Shown here: one piece after another, positions 24,723 through 35,134 of the stretch
How positions within the stretch are numbered: the first letter of the stretch is position 1
Layout of the letters: each line of letters starts with the position of its first letter
Assembly (NCBI GenBank): GCA_963817135.1
Contig: CAWFNG010000010.1
Span: 62,001 to 126,000, forward strand
From: VAZQ01 sp963817135
Lineage (GTDB): Bacteria > Pseudomonadota > Alphaproteobacteria > Rhizobiales > Xanthobacteraceae
DNA: 64,000 nt
Direction of reading: 5' to 3'
Translations under genes and position numbers: made by a program
Notes under the pieces: model-generated
The model's database searches: none
What the model was told of the DNA's origin: nothing
The model's input: the letters and a program-made list of their open reading frames with translations, nothing else

Positions 24723-25543
24723 TGCTTGCAAACGACGGGTTTCTCGAACTTGGCGCTGTGCGGCTCGAATACCGTATGATCGGCCCGCGGCCGGATATTG
24801 CGCCGACCCTGGTGCTGCTGCATGAGGGCCTCGGTTGCGTTGACATCTGGGGAAGCTTCGCCGCCAAGCTTGCCAAGGCGACCGGCGCCGGCGTGTTTGC
24901 CTATTCGCGGGCGGGGTACGGGCGCTCTTCGGCATCGCGGCTGCCGCGGTCGGTTTCATTCATGGAGGAGGAGGCGCGCGACGTGCTTGCACGCGTGCTT
25001 GATGCAATCGATTTCCGCCGCGGCATTCTGGTGGGCCACAGCGACGGAGCATCCATTGCCGCAATATATGGCGGCACCATCCAGGATCATCGCGTTCGCG
25101 GGCTGGTGCTGATCGCGCCGCATTTCTTCACCGAAGAGATGGGCATTGCCGAGATCGCGCGCGCCAAGGCCGCTTATCAAGCGGGAACGCTGCGAGAAAA
25201 GCTTGCGCGCCTGCACGCCGATCCCCACAACGCATTCCACAATTGGTGCGATCCATGGCTCGATCCGGATTTTCGCCGGCTGGATCTCGGCGATGCGCTT
25301 GCGCATATCCGCGTTCCCATCCTCATTGTGCAGGGCGAAGACGATCAGTACGGCACTGTCCGGCAGATCGAATTTGCCCAACAGGAGTGTTATTGCCCGG
25401 TTGAGGTCGCACTCCTTCCGCATACCCGGCACGCGCCGCATCGCGAAGCGCCGGAAGCAACCCTGAAAGCCATTGCCGAGTTTTCCAACCGGCTTCTCCG
25501 CGATCACGGAGAAGGCGTGGTGGCGAGCCACGCAGCGGAATGA
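24722..25543 (+). CDS. Alpha/beta hydrolase of the box cluster
   Basis: 273 residues. Alpha/beta hydrolase signs: LLHEGLGCVDIWG oxyanion loop, nucleophile elbow GHSDGASIA (Ser about 107), IVQGEDDQYGT acidic residue, and LLPHTRHAPHREAPE with the catalytic His. Hydrolases of this type commonly accompany boxR, boxB and boxC, where a role in ring-opening or in removing stalled thioesters has been suggested; the specific reaction is not known to me. Coupled to boxR by start/stop overlap, and 16 nt before boxC. Confidence 0.85.
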   Translation: MLANDGFLELGAVRLEYRMIGPRPDIAPTLVLLHEGLGCVDIWGSFAAKLAKATGAGVFAYSRAGYGRSSASRLPRSVSFMEEEARDVLARVLDAIDFRRGILVGHSDGASIAAIYGGTIQDHRVRGLVLIAPHFFTEEMGIAEIARAKAAYQAGTLREKLARLHADPHNAFHNWCDPWLDPDFRRLDLGDALAHIRVPILIVQGEDDQYGTVRQIEFAQQECYCPVEVALLPHTRHAPHREAPEATLKAIAEFSNRLLRDHGEGVVASHAAE

Positions 25544-25559
25544 AATCGAGAGGAAAGCC

Positions 25560-27248
25560 ATGGCCGAGCAAGCGCGCAAACTCAACGGCGGCAAGAGCCG
25601 GATCGATTTCCAGACCGAGCCTGGGAAATATCGCCACTGGAAGCTCAAGGTCGAGGGCGAGACGGCGACGCTTTTGATGGACGTCGACGAGAAGGCGACG
25701 CTGTTCGAGGGCTATGAGCTCAAGCTCAACTCATACGATCTCGGCGTCGACATTGAGCTCGCGGACGCCGTCGAGCGGCTGCGCTTCGAGCATCCCGCCG
25801 TCAAGGTCATTCTCCTGCGTTCAGGCAAGCCGCGGGTGTTTTGCGCCGGGGCCAATATCCGCATGCTCGCGGGGGCGACCCACGCGCACAAGGTGAACTT
25901 CTGCAAATTCACCAACGAGACCCGCAACGGCATCGAGGACGCGAGCGAGTTTTCCGGCATTTCCACCATCTGTGTCATCAACGGCACCGCCGCCGGCGGC
26001 GGTTACGAGCTGGCGCTGGCGGCCGATCACATCATGCTGATCGACGATGGGTCCTCGACGGTATCGCTGCCGGAATTGCCGCTCCTTGCCGTATTGCCAG
26101 GCACCGGCGAACTCACCCGCGTCACCGACAAACGCAAGGTGCGCCGCGACCATGCCGATGTGTTCTGCACCACGGAAGAAGGAGTGAAGGGGAAGCGCGC
26201 GGTGGACTGGCGCCTGGTCGATGAAGTGGTTGCCGGCTCCAGGCTCGAAGAGGCCGTGGCAAAGCGCGCCCGGGAATTCGCTGCAAGATCCAATCGATCC
26301 TCCGACGCAAAAGGCATTGCGCTCACTCCGCTTGCACGCCGGCGCTCCGAGGATGGCGTCGAATACACCACCGTTTCCGTGAAATTCGAGCGCGCGCAGC
26401 GGCTTGCCACCATCACGCTGCGCGGCCCCGATACCGCCCCCCCGGAGGGCGTGGAGGGCATGACCGCGCAAGGGGCGCAATTTTGGCCGCTGCGGCTCGC
26501 GCGCGAACTCGATGACGCCATCCTGGACATTCGCGCAAATGAGCCCGACGTGGCGGCGGTCGTGTTCGCATCCGCCGGAGATCCGAAGGCGGTGCTCGCT
26601 TATGAAGCGTTCCTCGATGCCACCCAGGCGTTTTGGCTCAGCCGCGAGATCAGGGGCCTGTGGAAGCGGGTGCTCAAGCGGGTCGATCTGACCTCGCGCT
26701 CGCTCGTGGCGCTGGTCGAGTCCGGTTCGTGCTTTGCCGGGACGCTGGCCGAATTGGTGTTTGCAGCCGATCGCTCCTACATGCTCATCGGCAGCCGCCA
26801 AGGCGACAACAGGCCTCCGGCAGCGCTCGCGCTCGCGCCCGCAAATTTCGGCGCCTATCCCATGTCGAACAGGCTTACGCGCCTGGCAAGCCGTTTCCTT
26901 GCCGATGCTTCGCTCCTCGATGCGGCGAAGAACAAGATCGGCACCCTGCTCGATGCCTCCGCGGCCGAGAATCTCGGGCTCGTCACCGCCGCGCTTGACG
27001 ATATCGATTGGGAGGACGAGTTGCGCGTCTTCTTGGAGGAGCGCGCGAGCTTCTCGCCCGACGCGCTCACCGGGCTCGAAGCTAATCTGCGCTTCGCCGG
27101 ACCCGAGACCATGGAATCGAAAATATTTGCTCGCCTGACCGCATGGCAGAACTGGATCTTTCAGCGGCCCAATGCGGTGGGCGAGGAGGGCGCGCTCAAG
27201 CGCTATGGCACCGGCCAGAAGCCGCGGTTCGATACGACAAGAGTCTGA
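25560..27248 (+). CDS. boxC: 2,3-epoxybenzoyl-CoA dihydrolase BoxC
   Basis: 562 residues from ATG 25560 with GAGAGGAAA upstream. BoxC is a double enoyl-CoA hydratase/isomerase protein; the first crotonase unit shows CAGANIRMLAGATHAHK and INGTAAGGGYELALAADHIM, the second SGSCFAGTLAELVFAADRSYM. The start KSRIDFQTEPGKYRHWKLKV is typical. It hydrolyses the BoxB product with two water molecules, opening the ring and releasing formate to give 3,4-dehydroadipyl-CoA semialdehyde. Sits in the boxR-hydrolase-boxC-boxB unit; followed by an unusual repeat before boxB. Confidence 0.95.
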   Translation: MAEQARKLNGGKSRIDFQTEPGKYRHWKLKVEGETATLLMDVDEKATLFEGYELKLNSYDLGVDIELADAVERLRFEHPAVKVILLRSGKPRVFCAGANIRMLAGATHAHKVNFCKFTNETRNGIEDASEFSGISTICVINGTAAGGGYELALAADHIMLIDDGSSTVSLPELPLLAVLPGTGELTRVTDKRKVRRDHADVFCTTEEGVKGKRAVDWRLVDEVVAGSRLEEAVAKRAREFAARSNRSSDAKGIALTPLARRRSEDGVEYTTVSVKFERAQRLATITLRGPDTAPPEGVEGMTAQGAQFWPLRLARELDDAILDIRANEPDVAAVVFASAGDPKAVLAYEAFLDATQAFWLSREIRGLWKRVLKRVDLTSRSLVALVESGSCFAGTLAELVFAADRSYMLIGSRQGDNRPPAALALAPANFGAYPMSNRLTRLASRFLADASLLDAAKNKIGTLLDASAAENLGLVTAALDDIDWEDELRVFLEERASFSPDALTGLEANLRFAGPETMESKIFARLTAWQNWIFQRPNAVGEEGALKRYGTGQKPRFDTTRV

Positions 27249-27376
27249 CGACAGAGGACAGACGATGGAGGACGGAAAATGTGAGGACAGACGACGGACG
27301 ACGGAGGACAGAACGACGCAATCCACGCATGAGCGGAATCCGTCTTCTGTCCTCTGTCCTCTGTCCTCTGTTCTCC
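27249..27376. repeat. Inverted tandem repeat between boxC and boxB
   Basis: The first half holds GAGGACAGA-type words in tandem (27250-27318, several copies with CGACG between them), the second half the complementary TCTGTCCTC words in tandem (27341-27376). The two halves can fold into a long hairpin in the mRNA, for example GGAGGACAGAACGACG against CGTCTTCTGTCCTC. A clean GAAAGGAG ribosome-binding site for boxB comes right after. It may tune boxB translation or message stability. Confidence 0.75.
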
Positions 27377-27391
27377 GAAAGGAGAACCAAA

Positions 27392-28837
<1,446 letters not shown>

Positions 28838-28843
28838 ATTGGA

Positions 28844-29851
28844 TCACTCCGCGGCTTCGGCGCGCAGCCCGTCCCACCAGGGGCAGACGCCGGGCATGCG
28901 ATTGTAGTTGCCCTCGATGACGTTCACCGGCCGCCGCACGCCCTCGGCAGCGGCGGCGATGCGGATGGCGCGCGCCTCGGCGCGTTTCTCCTCCGACAGC
29001 CACAGCCGATCGTGCCCCCACATGCTCGGACCCCAGGTGACTTCCTCCGGCTGCCAGGTATCGACGTCAACGACGCGACCGCCCCAGCCGTACTCCACCA
29101 TGAACCCCGACGGCGAATTGGAATAGAACGACGTGACCTCGTCGTTGATATGCCGCCCCAGCGTCGTGGCGATGCGGCCTTCTTCCCCCAACGCCAGGTC
29201 ATAGCATTGGCCGACATCGTCGAGATTGAACAATTCCACCATGAGATGGTGGGTGGCGTCGCGTCCGGTCTCGATGAAGGCGATGGAATGGTGGCGCGGA
29301 TTGGCATGGAAGAAATAGGCGTTGAAAGGCCGCCGCATGTAATCCGACAGTCGGAAGCCCAGCACATCGCGATAGAACGGCACCGCGTCGTTGATATTGC
29401 GCACGTGCAGCACCGCGTGTCCCATGCCGAGCGGCCCGGTACGGAAGCCCGAGATCGAGCGTCCCGGCTTGAATGCATCCGGCGCGACCTCGGCGCCGTG
29501 GAAGATCTCGATGCGGTTGCCGAGCGGATCGGCAAGCACGATAAGCTCCTTGACGCGGCGCTCGTCGGCGAGCGCGCGTGCGCCGCGGCTCACTGGTATG
29601 CCGGCTTGCCCCAGTCGGGCCGCGATCTGGTCGAGCGCCGCATCGCCGGCGACTTCCCAGCCGAAGAATGCAACGCCTTCGGCCGCATCCTCGCTGACTA
29701 CGACGCGCTGCTTGCGGTCATCCATGCGCAGTGCCAGGCTCTTGCCCGTCCGCTCGACAAGCTGCATGCCGAGAAATCTGGTGCCGAATGTCGACCAGTC
29801 CTCCAGGGACCTTGCGTGCACGCCGACATATCCGAGAGCCTGAATTTCCAT
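28844..29851 (-). CDS. Type I extradiol (catechol 2,3-) dioxygenase, VOC fold
   Basis: 335 residues from ATG 29851; the longer frame adds an unlikely leader. Two VOC/glyoxalase-type modules: N-terminal ALGYVGVHARSLEDWSTFG and C-terminal catalytic module with metal ligands His in GHAVLHVRN (about 145), His in NPRHHSIAF, and Glu in GFMVEYGWGG. These are the BphC/XylE-family Fe(II) 2-His-1-Glu ligands. Such enzymes cleave aromatic diols next to the hydroxyls. It converges on boxB and is probably a separate aromatic-degradation function; the substrate (dihydroxybiphenyl-like or other catechol) is not determined. Confidence 0.85.
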   Translation of the reverse strand: MEIQALGYVGVHARSLEDWSTFGTRFLGMQLVERTGKSLALRMDDRKQRVVVSEDAAEGVAFFGWEVAGDAALDQIAARLGQAGIPVSRGARALADERRVKELIVLADPLGNRIEIFHGAEVAPDAFKPGRSISGFRTGPLGMGHAVLHVRNINDAVPFYRDVLGFRLSDYMRRPFNAYFFHANPRHHSIAFIETGRDATHHLMVELFNLDDVGQCYDLALGEEGRIATTLGRHINDEVTSFYSNSPSGFMVEYGWGGRVVDVDTWQPEEVTWGPSMWGHDRLWLSEEKRAEARAIRIAAAAEGVRRPVNVIEGNYNRMPGVCPWWDGLRAEAAE

Positions 29852-29903
29852 CTGCCGCCTCCGTCGCGGGGGATGCAAGACCTTGCCGCAATATGGGCTT
29901 GCT

Positions 29904-30054
29904 GTAGGGTGGGTCAAGGCGCTCGCACGGACGGTGACCGCGCACAGCGTTTTTGCGCCCGCGACCCACCGGCTAACTCAATCGCGGCGGGTCTCGGCGC
30001 GCAAGCGCCGAGTGAGCATTGAACCTAGCGCGAAGGCGCCTTGACCCGCCCTAC
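29904..30054. repeat. GTAGGGTGGG palindromic repeat, copy 2
   Basis: 151 nt with inverted ends GTAGGGTGGGTCAAGGCGC and GCGCCTTGACCCGCCCTAC, and inner palindromes such as CTCGGCGCG..CGCCGAG. It lies between the aminotransferase end (30074) and the start of the extradiol dioxygenase gene (29851) on the same strand, so the dioxygenase promoter is next to or in the element. Copy 1 is at 10035-10172; a partial end is at 35107. Confidence 0.8.
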
Positions 30055-30073
30055 GCGTGCGGCGTTCCGGTGC

Positions 30074-31282
30074 TCATTCCGCCGCGGCGCGGGCGGGGCT
30101 CGCATGCGCGGAAATGAGATGGTCCACGGCGGCCTGCACGCCGCCCTTGCGGTGAGGAATCCGGGCAAGCGCGAGCGCCATCTCGGTGATGCCCAACGCG
30201 CCCATCAGCGTGCCATCGTTGAGGTCGCCGAGATGGCCGATGCGGAAATACTTGCCGGCATAGCGGCCGAAGCTCGAACCATAGGAAATGTTGAAGGTAT
30301 CGAGGGCGAGATTGCGGAACGCGTCAGCGTCGTGCCCGTCCGGCAGCATCACGGCGGTGATCGTCGGCGAATAGTATTTCGGATCCCGGCACATGATCTC
30401 CAGTCCCCAGCCGCGCACCGCCGACCGGGTGGCTTCGGCAAGACGTGCGTGACGGGCGAACACATTGTCGAGACCTTCTTCGTGCAGCATGTCAATTCCT
30501 TCGGCCAATCCGTGCAACATCTGTGTCGCCGGCGTATAGGGAAAAAAGCCGATCTTGTTCATGGTGAGCATGTCGTCCCAGGCCCAGAACGATTTCGGCA
30601 GCGTCGAGGTTTTCGCAGCCGCGAGCGCTTTGTCGCTCAGCGCATTGAACGACATGCCGGGCGGCAGCATCAGTCCCTTCTGCGCGCCGCCGATCGTAAC
30701 ATCGACCTTCCATTCCTCGTGCCGGTAATCGGTCGAGGCGAGCGAGGAGATGGTATCGACGAAGAACAACGCTGGGTGGCCGGTGGCGTCGATCGCCTTG
30801 CGGATGTCGGCGATCGGCGAGAGGCATCCGGTCGAGGTCTCGTTGTGCAGCACGCACACCGCCTTGATCTCTTTGCCGGTATCCTTGCGCAGATGATCCT
30901 CGATGACACCGGGATCGGCGCCGATGCGCCAGTCGGTCGCAATGAATTCCGGCCGCAACCCGAGCTTCTCCGCCATGGTCTTCCACAAGGTGGCGAACTG
31001 CCCGGTCTCGACCATCAATACGCGATCGCCCGGCGACAGTGTGTTGACGAGCGCTGCTTCCCAGGCGCCCGTGCCGGTCGCGGTGTAGATGATCACCGGC
31101 TTCGTGGTCTTGAAGATGGTCTTGATGCCGTCGAGGCATCGTTTGGCGAGCCTCGCGAATTCCGGGCCGCGATGATCGATGATTGGCGTGTCCATGGCGC
31201 GCAGCACGCGGTCCGGCAACTGCGTCGGTCCCGGTATATGCAGGAAATGGCGGCCGATCGGACGTGCGGAATTCCTCAACAT
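30074..31282 (-). CDS. Class V aminotransferase, serine/alanine-glyoxylate type
   Basis: 402 residues from ATG 31282; an upstream extension to 31480 overlaps the divergent FAD dehydrogenase gene and is not protein-like. Fold-type I PLP enzyme: HFLHIPGPTQLPDRVLRAMD start, TATGTGAWEAAL, FVDTISSLAS and the Lys in TIGGAQKGLMLPPG. The pattern fits serine-glyoxylate or alanine-glyoxylate aminotransferase, which turns glyoxylate into glycine. Divergent (100 nt between starts) from an FAD/Fe-S dehydrogenase of the glycolate/D-2-hydroxyacid type, so the two may make and use glyoxylate. Confidence 0.88.
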   Translation of the reverse strand: MLRNSARPIGRHFLHIPGPTQLPDRVLRAMDTPIIDHRGPEFARLAKRCLDGIKTIFKTTKPVIIYTATGTGAWEAALVNTLSPGDRVLMVETGQFATLWKTMAEKLGLRPEFIATDWRIGADPGVIEDHLRKDTGKEIKAVCVLHNETSTGCLSPIADIRKAIDATGHPALFFVDTISSLASTDYRHEEWKVDVTIGGAQKGLMLPPGMSFNALSDKALAAAKTSTLPKSFWAWDDMLTMNKIGFFPYTPATQMLHGLAEGIDMLHEEGLDNVFARHARLAEATRSAVRGWGLEIMCRDPKYYSPTITAVMLPDGHDADAFRNLALDTFNISYGSSFGRYAGKYFRIGHLGDLNDGTLMGALGITEMALALARIPHRKGGVQAAVDHLISAHASPARAAAE

Positions 31283-31382
31283 CGGCAAATCCTTGAAAGC
31301 CCGGACTACTCTGAGCAGCAATCGCCACGGCCGAGCGCGCCCGTGACTTGCAAGCACGAATCTTTGCCGCCATGAATGACGA

Positions 31383-34355
31383 ATGGCACAGGCAGTCAAG
31401 CCCCTTGAAATCATCGTGCCGGGTTTGGAACGCCGCCTCAAGGCGCAGCTGTTGGGCGACGTGCAATTCGACGCCTTCACGCGCGGGCGCTACGCCACCG
31501 ACGCCTCCCATTACCAGATCATGCCCATCGGCGTCGTTGCGCCGCGCTCGCTCAAGGAGGTGGAGTACACGCTCGCGCTCGCGCGCGAAGAAGGCGTGAG
31601 CGTGCTTGCGCGCGGTGCCGGCACCTCGCAGGCCGGACAAAGCGTCAATTCATCCCTCGTCCTCGATTGCTCGAAATACCTCGACCATGTCGTCGCTCTC
31701 GACGTCGCCAGCAAACGTTGTGTGGTCGAGCCCGGCATCGTGCTCGACAAGCTCAACAGCCGGCTCAAGCCGCACGGCTTGTGGTTTCCGGTCGATATTT
31801 CCACCGCTTCGCGCGCGACGCTGGGCGGCATGGTCGGCAATAATTCGTGCGGTGCGCGTTCGCTGCGCTACGGCAATACGCGGGAGAACGTGCTCGCGAT
31901 CGACGCGATCCTGGCGGACGGAACGCTCGAGCATTTCGGCCGCGCCGACCGCGACCTTGCCGACCTCTCGCCGCAATCGCGACTGCTGCCGATAGCACGC
32001 GAACTGTTGGCGCTCGCCGCCGAAAATGCGGTCGAGATCGAAAACAAGTTTCCCAAGCTGCAACGCCGGGTCGGCGGCTACAATCTCGATGCGCTTACCC
32101 CCGGACACAACAATTTCAACCTGGCGCATATTCTCGTCGGCTCGGAAGGCACGCTTGCCTTCTCGACCCGCATCGAACTGAAGCTCTCTGCGCTCCTTGG
32201 CCGGCGCGCCGTCGGCGCCTGTCACTTCGGCAGTTTTTCCGAGGCCATGCAGGCGGCACAGCACATCGTCAAGCTCGGCCCGATTGCGGTCGAGCTGGTG
32301 GACTGCACCATGCTTGCCTTGGCGCGGGAGATCGCGCTGTTCGGCCCTACCATCGATGCAGTCGTGCGCGGCGATCCGCAAGCAATCCTGTTCGTCGAGT
32401 TCGCGGAGGACGACCAGAACGAGAATTTTCGCCGGCTCCTGCGGCTTAACGAGCTGATCGGCGACCTTGGTCTCGCCTGGGACAAACGCGGAGCGAAATG
32501 GGGCGGCGTGATCGAGGTGCTCGACGCCAAGCTCCAGAGCGCCATCGCCGACATGCGAACCGCCGGCCTCAATATCATGATGTCCATGAAAGAGCAGGGC
32601 AAGCCCGTTTCCTTCGTCGAGGACTGCGCGGTGCCGCTCGAGCACCTTGCCGACTATACCGCCAGGCTCACTGATATATTCGAGAAGCATGGTACGCGCG
32701 GCACCTGGTATGCGCATGCCTCGGTTGGCTGCCTGCACGTGCGGCCGGTGCTCAATCTGCGCCTGGAAAAAGACGTCAAAGCCATGCGCGCAATCGCCGA
32801 GGAAGCGTTTGAACTGGTGCGCGCATTCAAAGGGTCGCATTCCGGCGAGCATGGCGACGGGATCGTCCGCTCCGAATTTCATGAAAGAATGTTCGGTGCG
32901 CCTATCGTGCGCGCGTTCCAGCGGGTCAAGGAGCTGTTCGACCCGAAAGGGTTGTTCAACCCCGGCAAGATCGTGCGCGCGCCAAAATTCGATGACCGGC
33001 AGCTGTTCCGCTATGCGCCCGATTATCATGCCGAGGTAATCCACACCCACCTCGACTGGTCGGCTTATCCCGGCGCCGGCGGCGGTTTTCAGGGCGCCGT
33101 CGAGATGTGCAACAACAACGGCGCCTGTCGCACGCTCGGTGCCGGAGTCATGTGTCCGAGCTATCGGGTCACGCGCGACGAGCGCGACGTCACGCGCGGG
33201 CGCGCGAACACCTTGCGGCTCGCCATAACCGGCCAGCTCGGTCCCGACGCGCTGACTTCCGACGAGATGGCCGATACGCTCAAGCTCTGCGTCTCCTGCA
33301 AGGCATGCCGGCGCGAATGCCCGACCGGCGTCGATATGGCGCGCATGAAGATCGAGGTCCAGGCCGCGCGCGCGGCCAGGCAAGGCCTGTCATTGCATGA
33401 TCGACTGGTTGGCTACCTGCCGCGCTATGCTCCGTTTGCGGCGCGCTGGCCGGGCCTCGCCAACCTGCGCAACAAACAACGCCTCCTGCGGCAATGGTCG
33501 GAGAAATATGCGGGCTTGAGCGTGCAGCGCGACCTGCCGCGCTGGAGCGCAAATCCCTGGCGCGAAACCGATCGTGCCGTAGGCGCGTCGGATGGAGCGT
33601 CGGTTGCGTTCTTTGCCGATACCTTCAATCGTTATTTCGAGCCGGAGAACATCGAAGCCGCGCTTGCGGTACTCACGGCGGCTGGCAATCGTGTCTATCT
33701 GCCGAAAGCGGAAGGGGGGACACACCGCCCGCTCTGCTGCGGGCGAACTTTCCTGGCGGTCGGACTGATCGATGAGGCGCGGCGCGAGGCCGAGCGCTGC
33801 ATTGCTGCGCTTGCGCCGTTTGTCACCCGCGGCATTCCCGTGGTCGGCCTGGAGCCGAGTTGCATGCTTGGCTTCCGCGACGAGATACCATCCCTGTGCA
33901 AGGGCGGCGATGCCGCGGCGCTCGCGAAAAACTCCTTGCTGTTCGAGGAATATCTGGCCACGACGGCGCAGGAGCGACCTCTCGATCTGCCGCTCAAGCC
34001 GCTGGGGCGGCCGGTGCTGCTGCATGGCCATTGCCATCAGAAATCGTTCGCAATCATGCCGTCAGTCGAGGCGGCGCTGAGATTGGTTCCGGAACTGTCG
34101 GTCGAGACGGTGGAATCGAGCTGTTGCGGAATGGCCGGCAGCTTCGGCTACGATGCCGAGACCATCGAAGTGTCGCAGGAGATGGGCGAACTATCGCTCT
34201 TCCCGGCCGTGCGCAAAGCGCCGGCCGATGCGATTGTGGTTGCCGACGGCACTTCATGCCGCCATCAGATCAGGGACGGTACCGGCCGCGATGCGCTCCA
34301 CGTCGCCCGCGTTCTGGCAATGAGCCTGGACGCTGCAACGGTGCAGACAAAGTAG
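31383..34355 (+). CDS. FAD/4Fe-4S fusion dehydrogenase (D-2-hydroxyacid/glycolate type)
   Basis: 990 residues. Order: FAD-binding PCMH domain (SVLARGAGTSQAGQSVN, ATLGGMVGNNSCGARSLRYG), FAD-oxidase C-terminal domain (SGEHGDGIVRSEFHERMFG), then iron-sulfur ferredoxin motifs (CNNNGACR and CVSCKACRRECPTG at about 640), and two CCG cysteine-rich domains (PLCCGRTFLAVGL; GHCHQKSF; ESSCCGMAGSFGY). This is the single-chain GlcD-GlcF-like or Dld-type enzyme passing electrons to the respiratory chain. Substrate (D-lactate, glycolate, D-2-hydroxyglutarate or other) cannot be fixed. Its TAG stop is inside the GTAGCCCGG repeat. Confidence 0.9.
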   Translation: MAQAVKPLEIIVPGLERRLKAQLLGDVQFDAFTRGRYATDASHYQIMPIGVVAPRSLKEVEYTLALAREEGVSVLARGAGTSQAGQSVNSSLVLDCSKYLDHVVALDVASKRCVVEPGIVLDKLNSRLKPHGLWFPVDISTASRATLGGMVGNNSCGARSLRYGNTRENVLAIDAILADGTLEHFGRADRDLADLSPQSRLLPIARELLALAAENAVEIENKFPKLQRRVGGYNLDALTPGHNNFNLAHILVGSEGTLAFSTRIELKLSALLGRRAVGACHFGSFSEAMQAAQHIVKLGPIAVELVDCTMLALAREIALFGPTIDAVVRGDPQAILFVEFAEDDQNENFRRLLRLNELIGDLGLAWDKRGAKWGGVIEVLDAKLQSAIADMRTAGLNIMMSMKEQGKPVSFVEDCAVPLEHLADYTARLTDIFEKHGTRGTWYAHASVGCLHVRPVLNLRLEKDVKAMRAIAEEAFELVRAFKGSHSGEHGDGIVRSEFHERMFGAPIVRAFQRVKELFDPKGLFNPGKIVRAPKFDDRQLFRYAPDYHAEVIHTHLDWSAYPGAGGGFQGAVEMCNNNGACRTLGAGVMCPSYRVTRDERDVTRGRANTLRLAITGQLGPDALTSDEMADTLKLCVSCKACRRECPTGVDMARMKIEVQAARAARQGLSLHDRLVGYLPRYAPFAARWPGLANLRNKQRLLRQWSEKYAGLSVQRDLPRWSANPWRETDRAVGASDGASVAFFADTFNRYFEPENIEAALAVLTAAGNRVYLPKAEGGTHRPLCCGRTFLAVGLIDEARREAERCIAALAPFVTRGIPVVGLEPSCMLGFRDEIPSLCKGGDAAALAKNSLLFEEYLATTAQERPLDLPLKPLGRPVLLHGHCHQKSFAIMPSVEAALRLVPELSVETVESSCCGMAGSFGYDAETIEVSQEMGELSLFPAVRKAPADAIVVADGTSCRHQIRDGTGRDALHVARVLAMSLDAATVQTK

Positions 34356-34387
34356 CCCGGATTGAGCAAGCGCTCAATCCGGGCTAC
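34352..34387. repeat. GTAGCCCGG palindromic repeat, copy 2
   Basis: 36-nt near-perfect palindrome: GTAGCCCGGATTGAGC, then AAGC, then GCTCAATCCGGGCTAC. The TAG at 34353-34355 is the stop of the FAD dehydrogenase. It sits in the 47-nt convergent gap before the end of hupE, so it can act as a terminator for both genes. The simplest and best-paired copy in the window. Confidence 0.9.
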
Positions 34388-34402
34388 AGCCGAGTGCGAA
34401 TT

Positions 34403-34999
34403 TCAGACAGCGGCCGCGAGGATGCCAAGGCCGGCGAGCGCGATGGTGCCGCCGCCCAGCGCATAAGCAAGGCGACCGTGCTGCTCGCCGATTCGGCTGG
34501 CCGCATAGCCAAACGCAATGCCGATGCCATGCAGAAGCGCGGTTGCCAGCATGAAGCCCGCCGCATAGGCGCCCGCGAAGAGATCGACCGGCATTTCGCT
34601 GCCGTGGGCGTGACCGTGAAAAATTGCGAACACGGCGACGATGCCCGCGGCGACCGCTGGTGACGCTCGCACCTTGAGCGCAACAAGAGCGCCGAGGATG
34701 ATCACCGAGCCTGCGATGCCGATTTCGACGGAAGGCAGCGCAATGCCTGCCGCGGCAAGCACGCCGCCTGCTCCCATGAGCAGTACGAAGGTCGCTGGAA
34801 CCAACCAGATCGCGCGGCCGCCGAGCTGCCAGGCAAAAATGCCGACGGTCACCATTGCCAGAATGTGGTCGGCACCGGCAAAGGGATGCGCCAAGCCTCC
34901 ATCGAAACCGTGCGCGTAAGGAGCACCCGGATGAGCCAGGGCAGCACTCGGAAAAAGCATGAAAGCAAGCGCAATTGCGCGAAGACGGCTGTAGCGCAT
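34403..34999 (-). CDS. hupE: HupE/UreJ family protein
   Basis: 198 residues from ATG 34999. Signal peptide RAIALAFMLFPSAALA, then the HupE hallmark HPFAGADHILAMVTVG at the start of the first membrane helix, and about six helices with His-rich FHGHAHGSEMP and LLHGIGIAFG loops. The family is linked to nickel (or cobalt) uptake for hydrogenase and urease. No hydrogenase or urease gene lies nearby, so this is a stand-alone copy. Longer upstream frame is rejected because the signal peptide marks the start. Confidence 0.9.
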   Translation of the reverse strand: MRYSRLRAIALAFMLFPSAALAHPGAPYAHGFDGGLAHPFAGADHILAMVTVGIFAWQLGGRAIWLVPATFVLLMGAGGVLAAAGIALPSVEIGIAGSVIILGALVALKVRASPAVAAGIVAVFAIFHGHAHGSEMPVDLFAGAYAAGFMLATALLHGIGIAFGYAASRIGEQHGRLAYALGGGTIALAGLGILAAAV

Positions 35000-35106
35000 G
35001 GATCGATTTCCCACCAAAAACGTTGTGTCCCGCGCAAAATCGCACAGCATGGGCATCCCCCGCAAGGCCATGTCGCCGCGGAGCGCACATTGGAAGCATT
35101 GATCAA

Positions 35107-35125
35107 GCGCCTTGACCCACCTTAC
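35107..35125. repeat. Partial end of a GTAGGGTGGG repeat
   Basis: GCGCCTTGACCCACCTTAC matches the right end of the 29904-30054 element (GCGCCTTGACCCGCCCTAC) with two changes. The other end is missing, so this is a truncated relic. It lies 10 nt before the start codon of the GNAT-C39 gene, where a ribosome-binding site should be. Confidence 0.55.
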
Positions 35126-35134
35126 GCTGGGGGC

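Noticed and set aside
25821..27326. 501-codon minus-strand frame opposite boxC
   Set aside because: Composition is a mirror of boxC with no recognised domain; boxC is well supported.
31650..33383. 577-codon minus-strand frame opposite the FAD dehydrogenase
   Set aside because: No family features, and it lies wholly inside a conserved coding gene.
33860..34663. Plus-strand frame continuing after the FAD dehydrogenase
   Set aside because: It is in another frame inside the dehydrogenase gene and then antisense to hupE.
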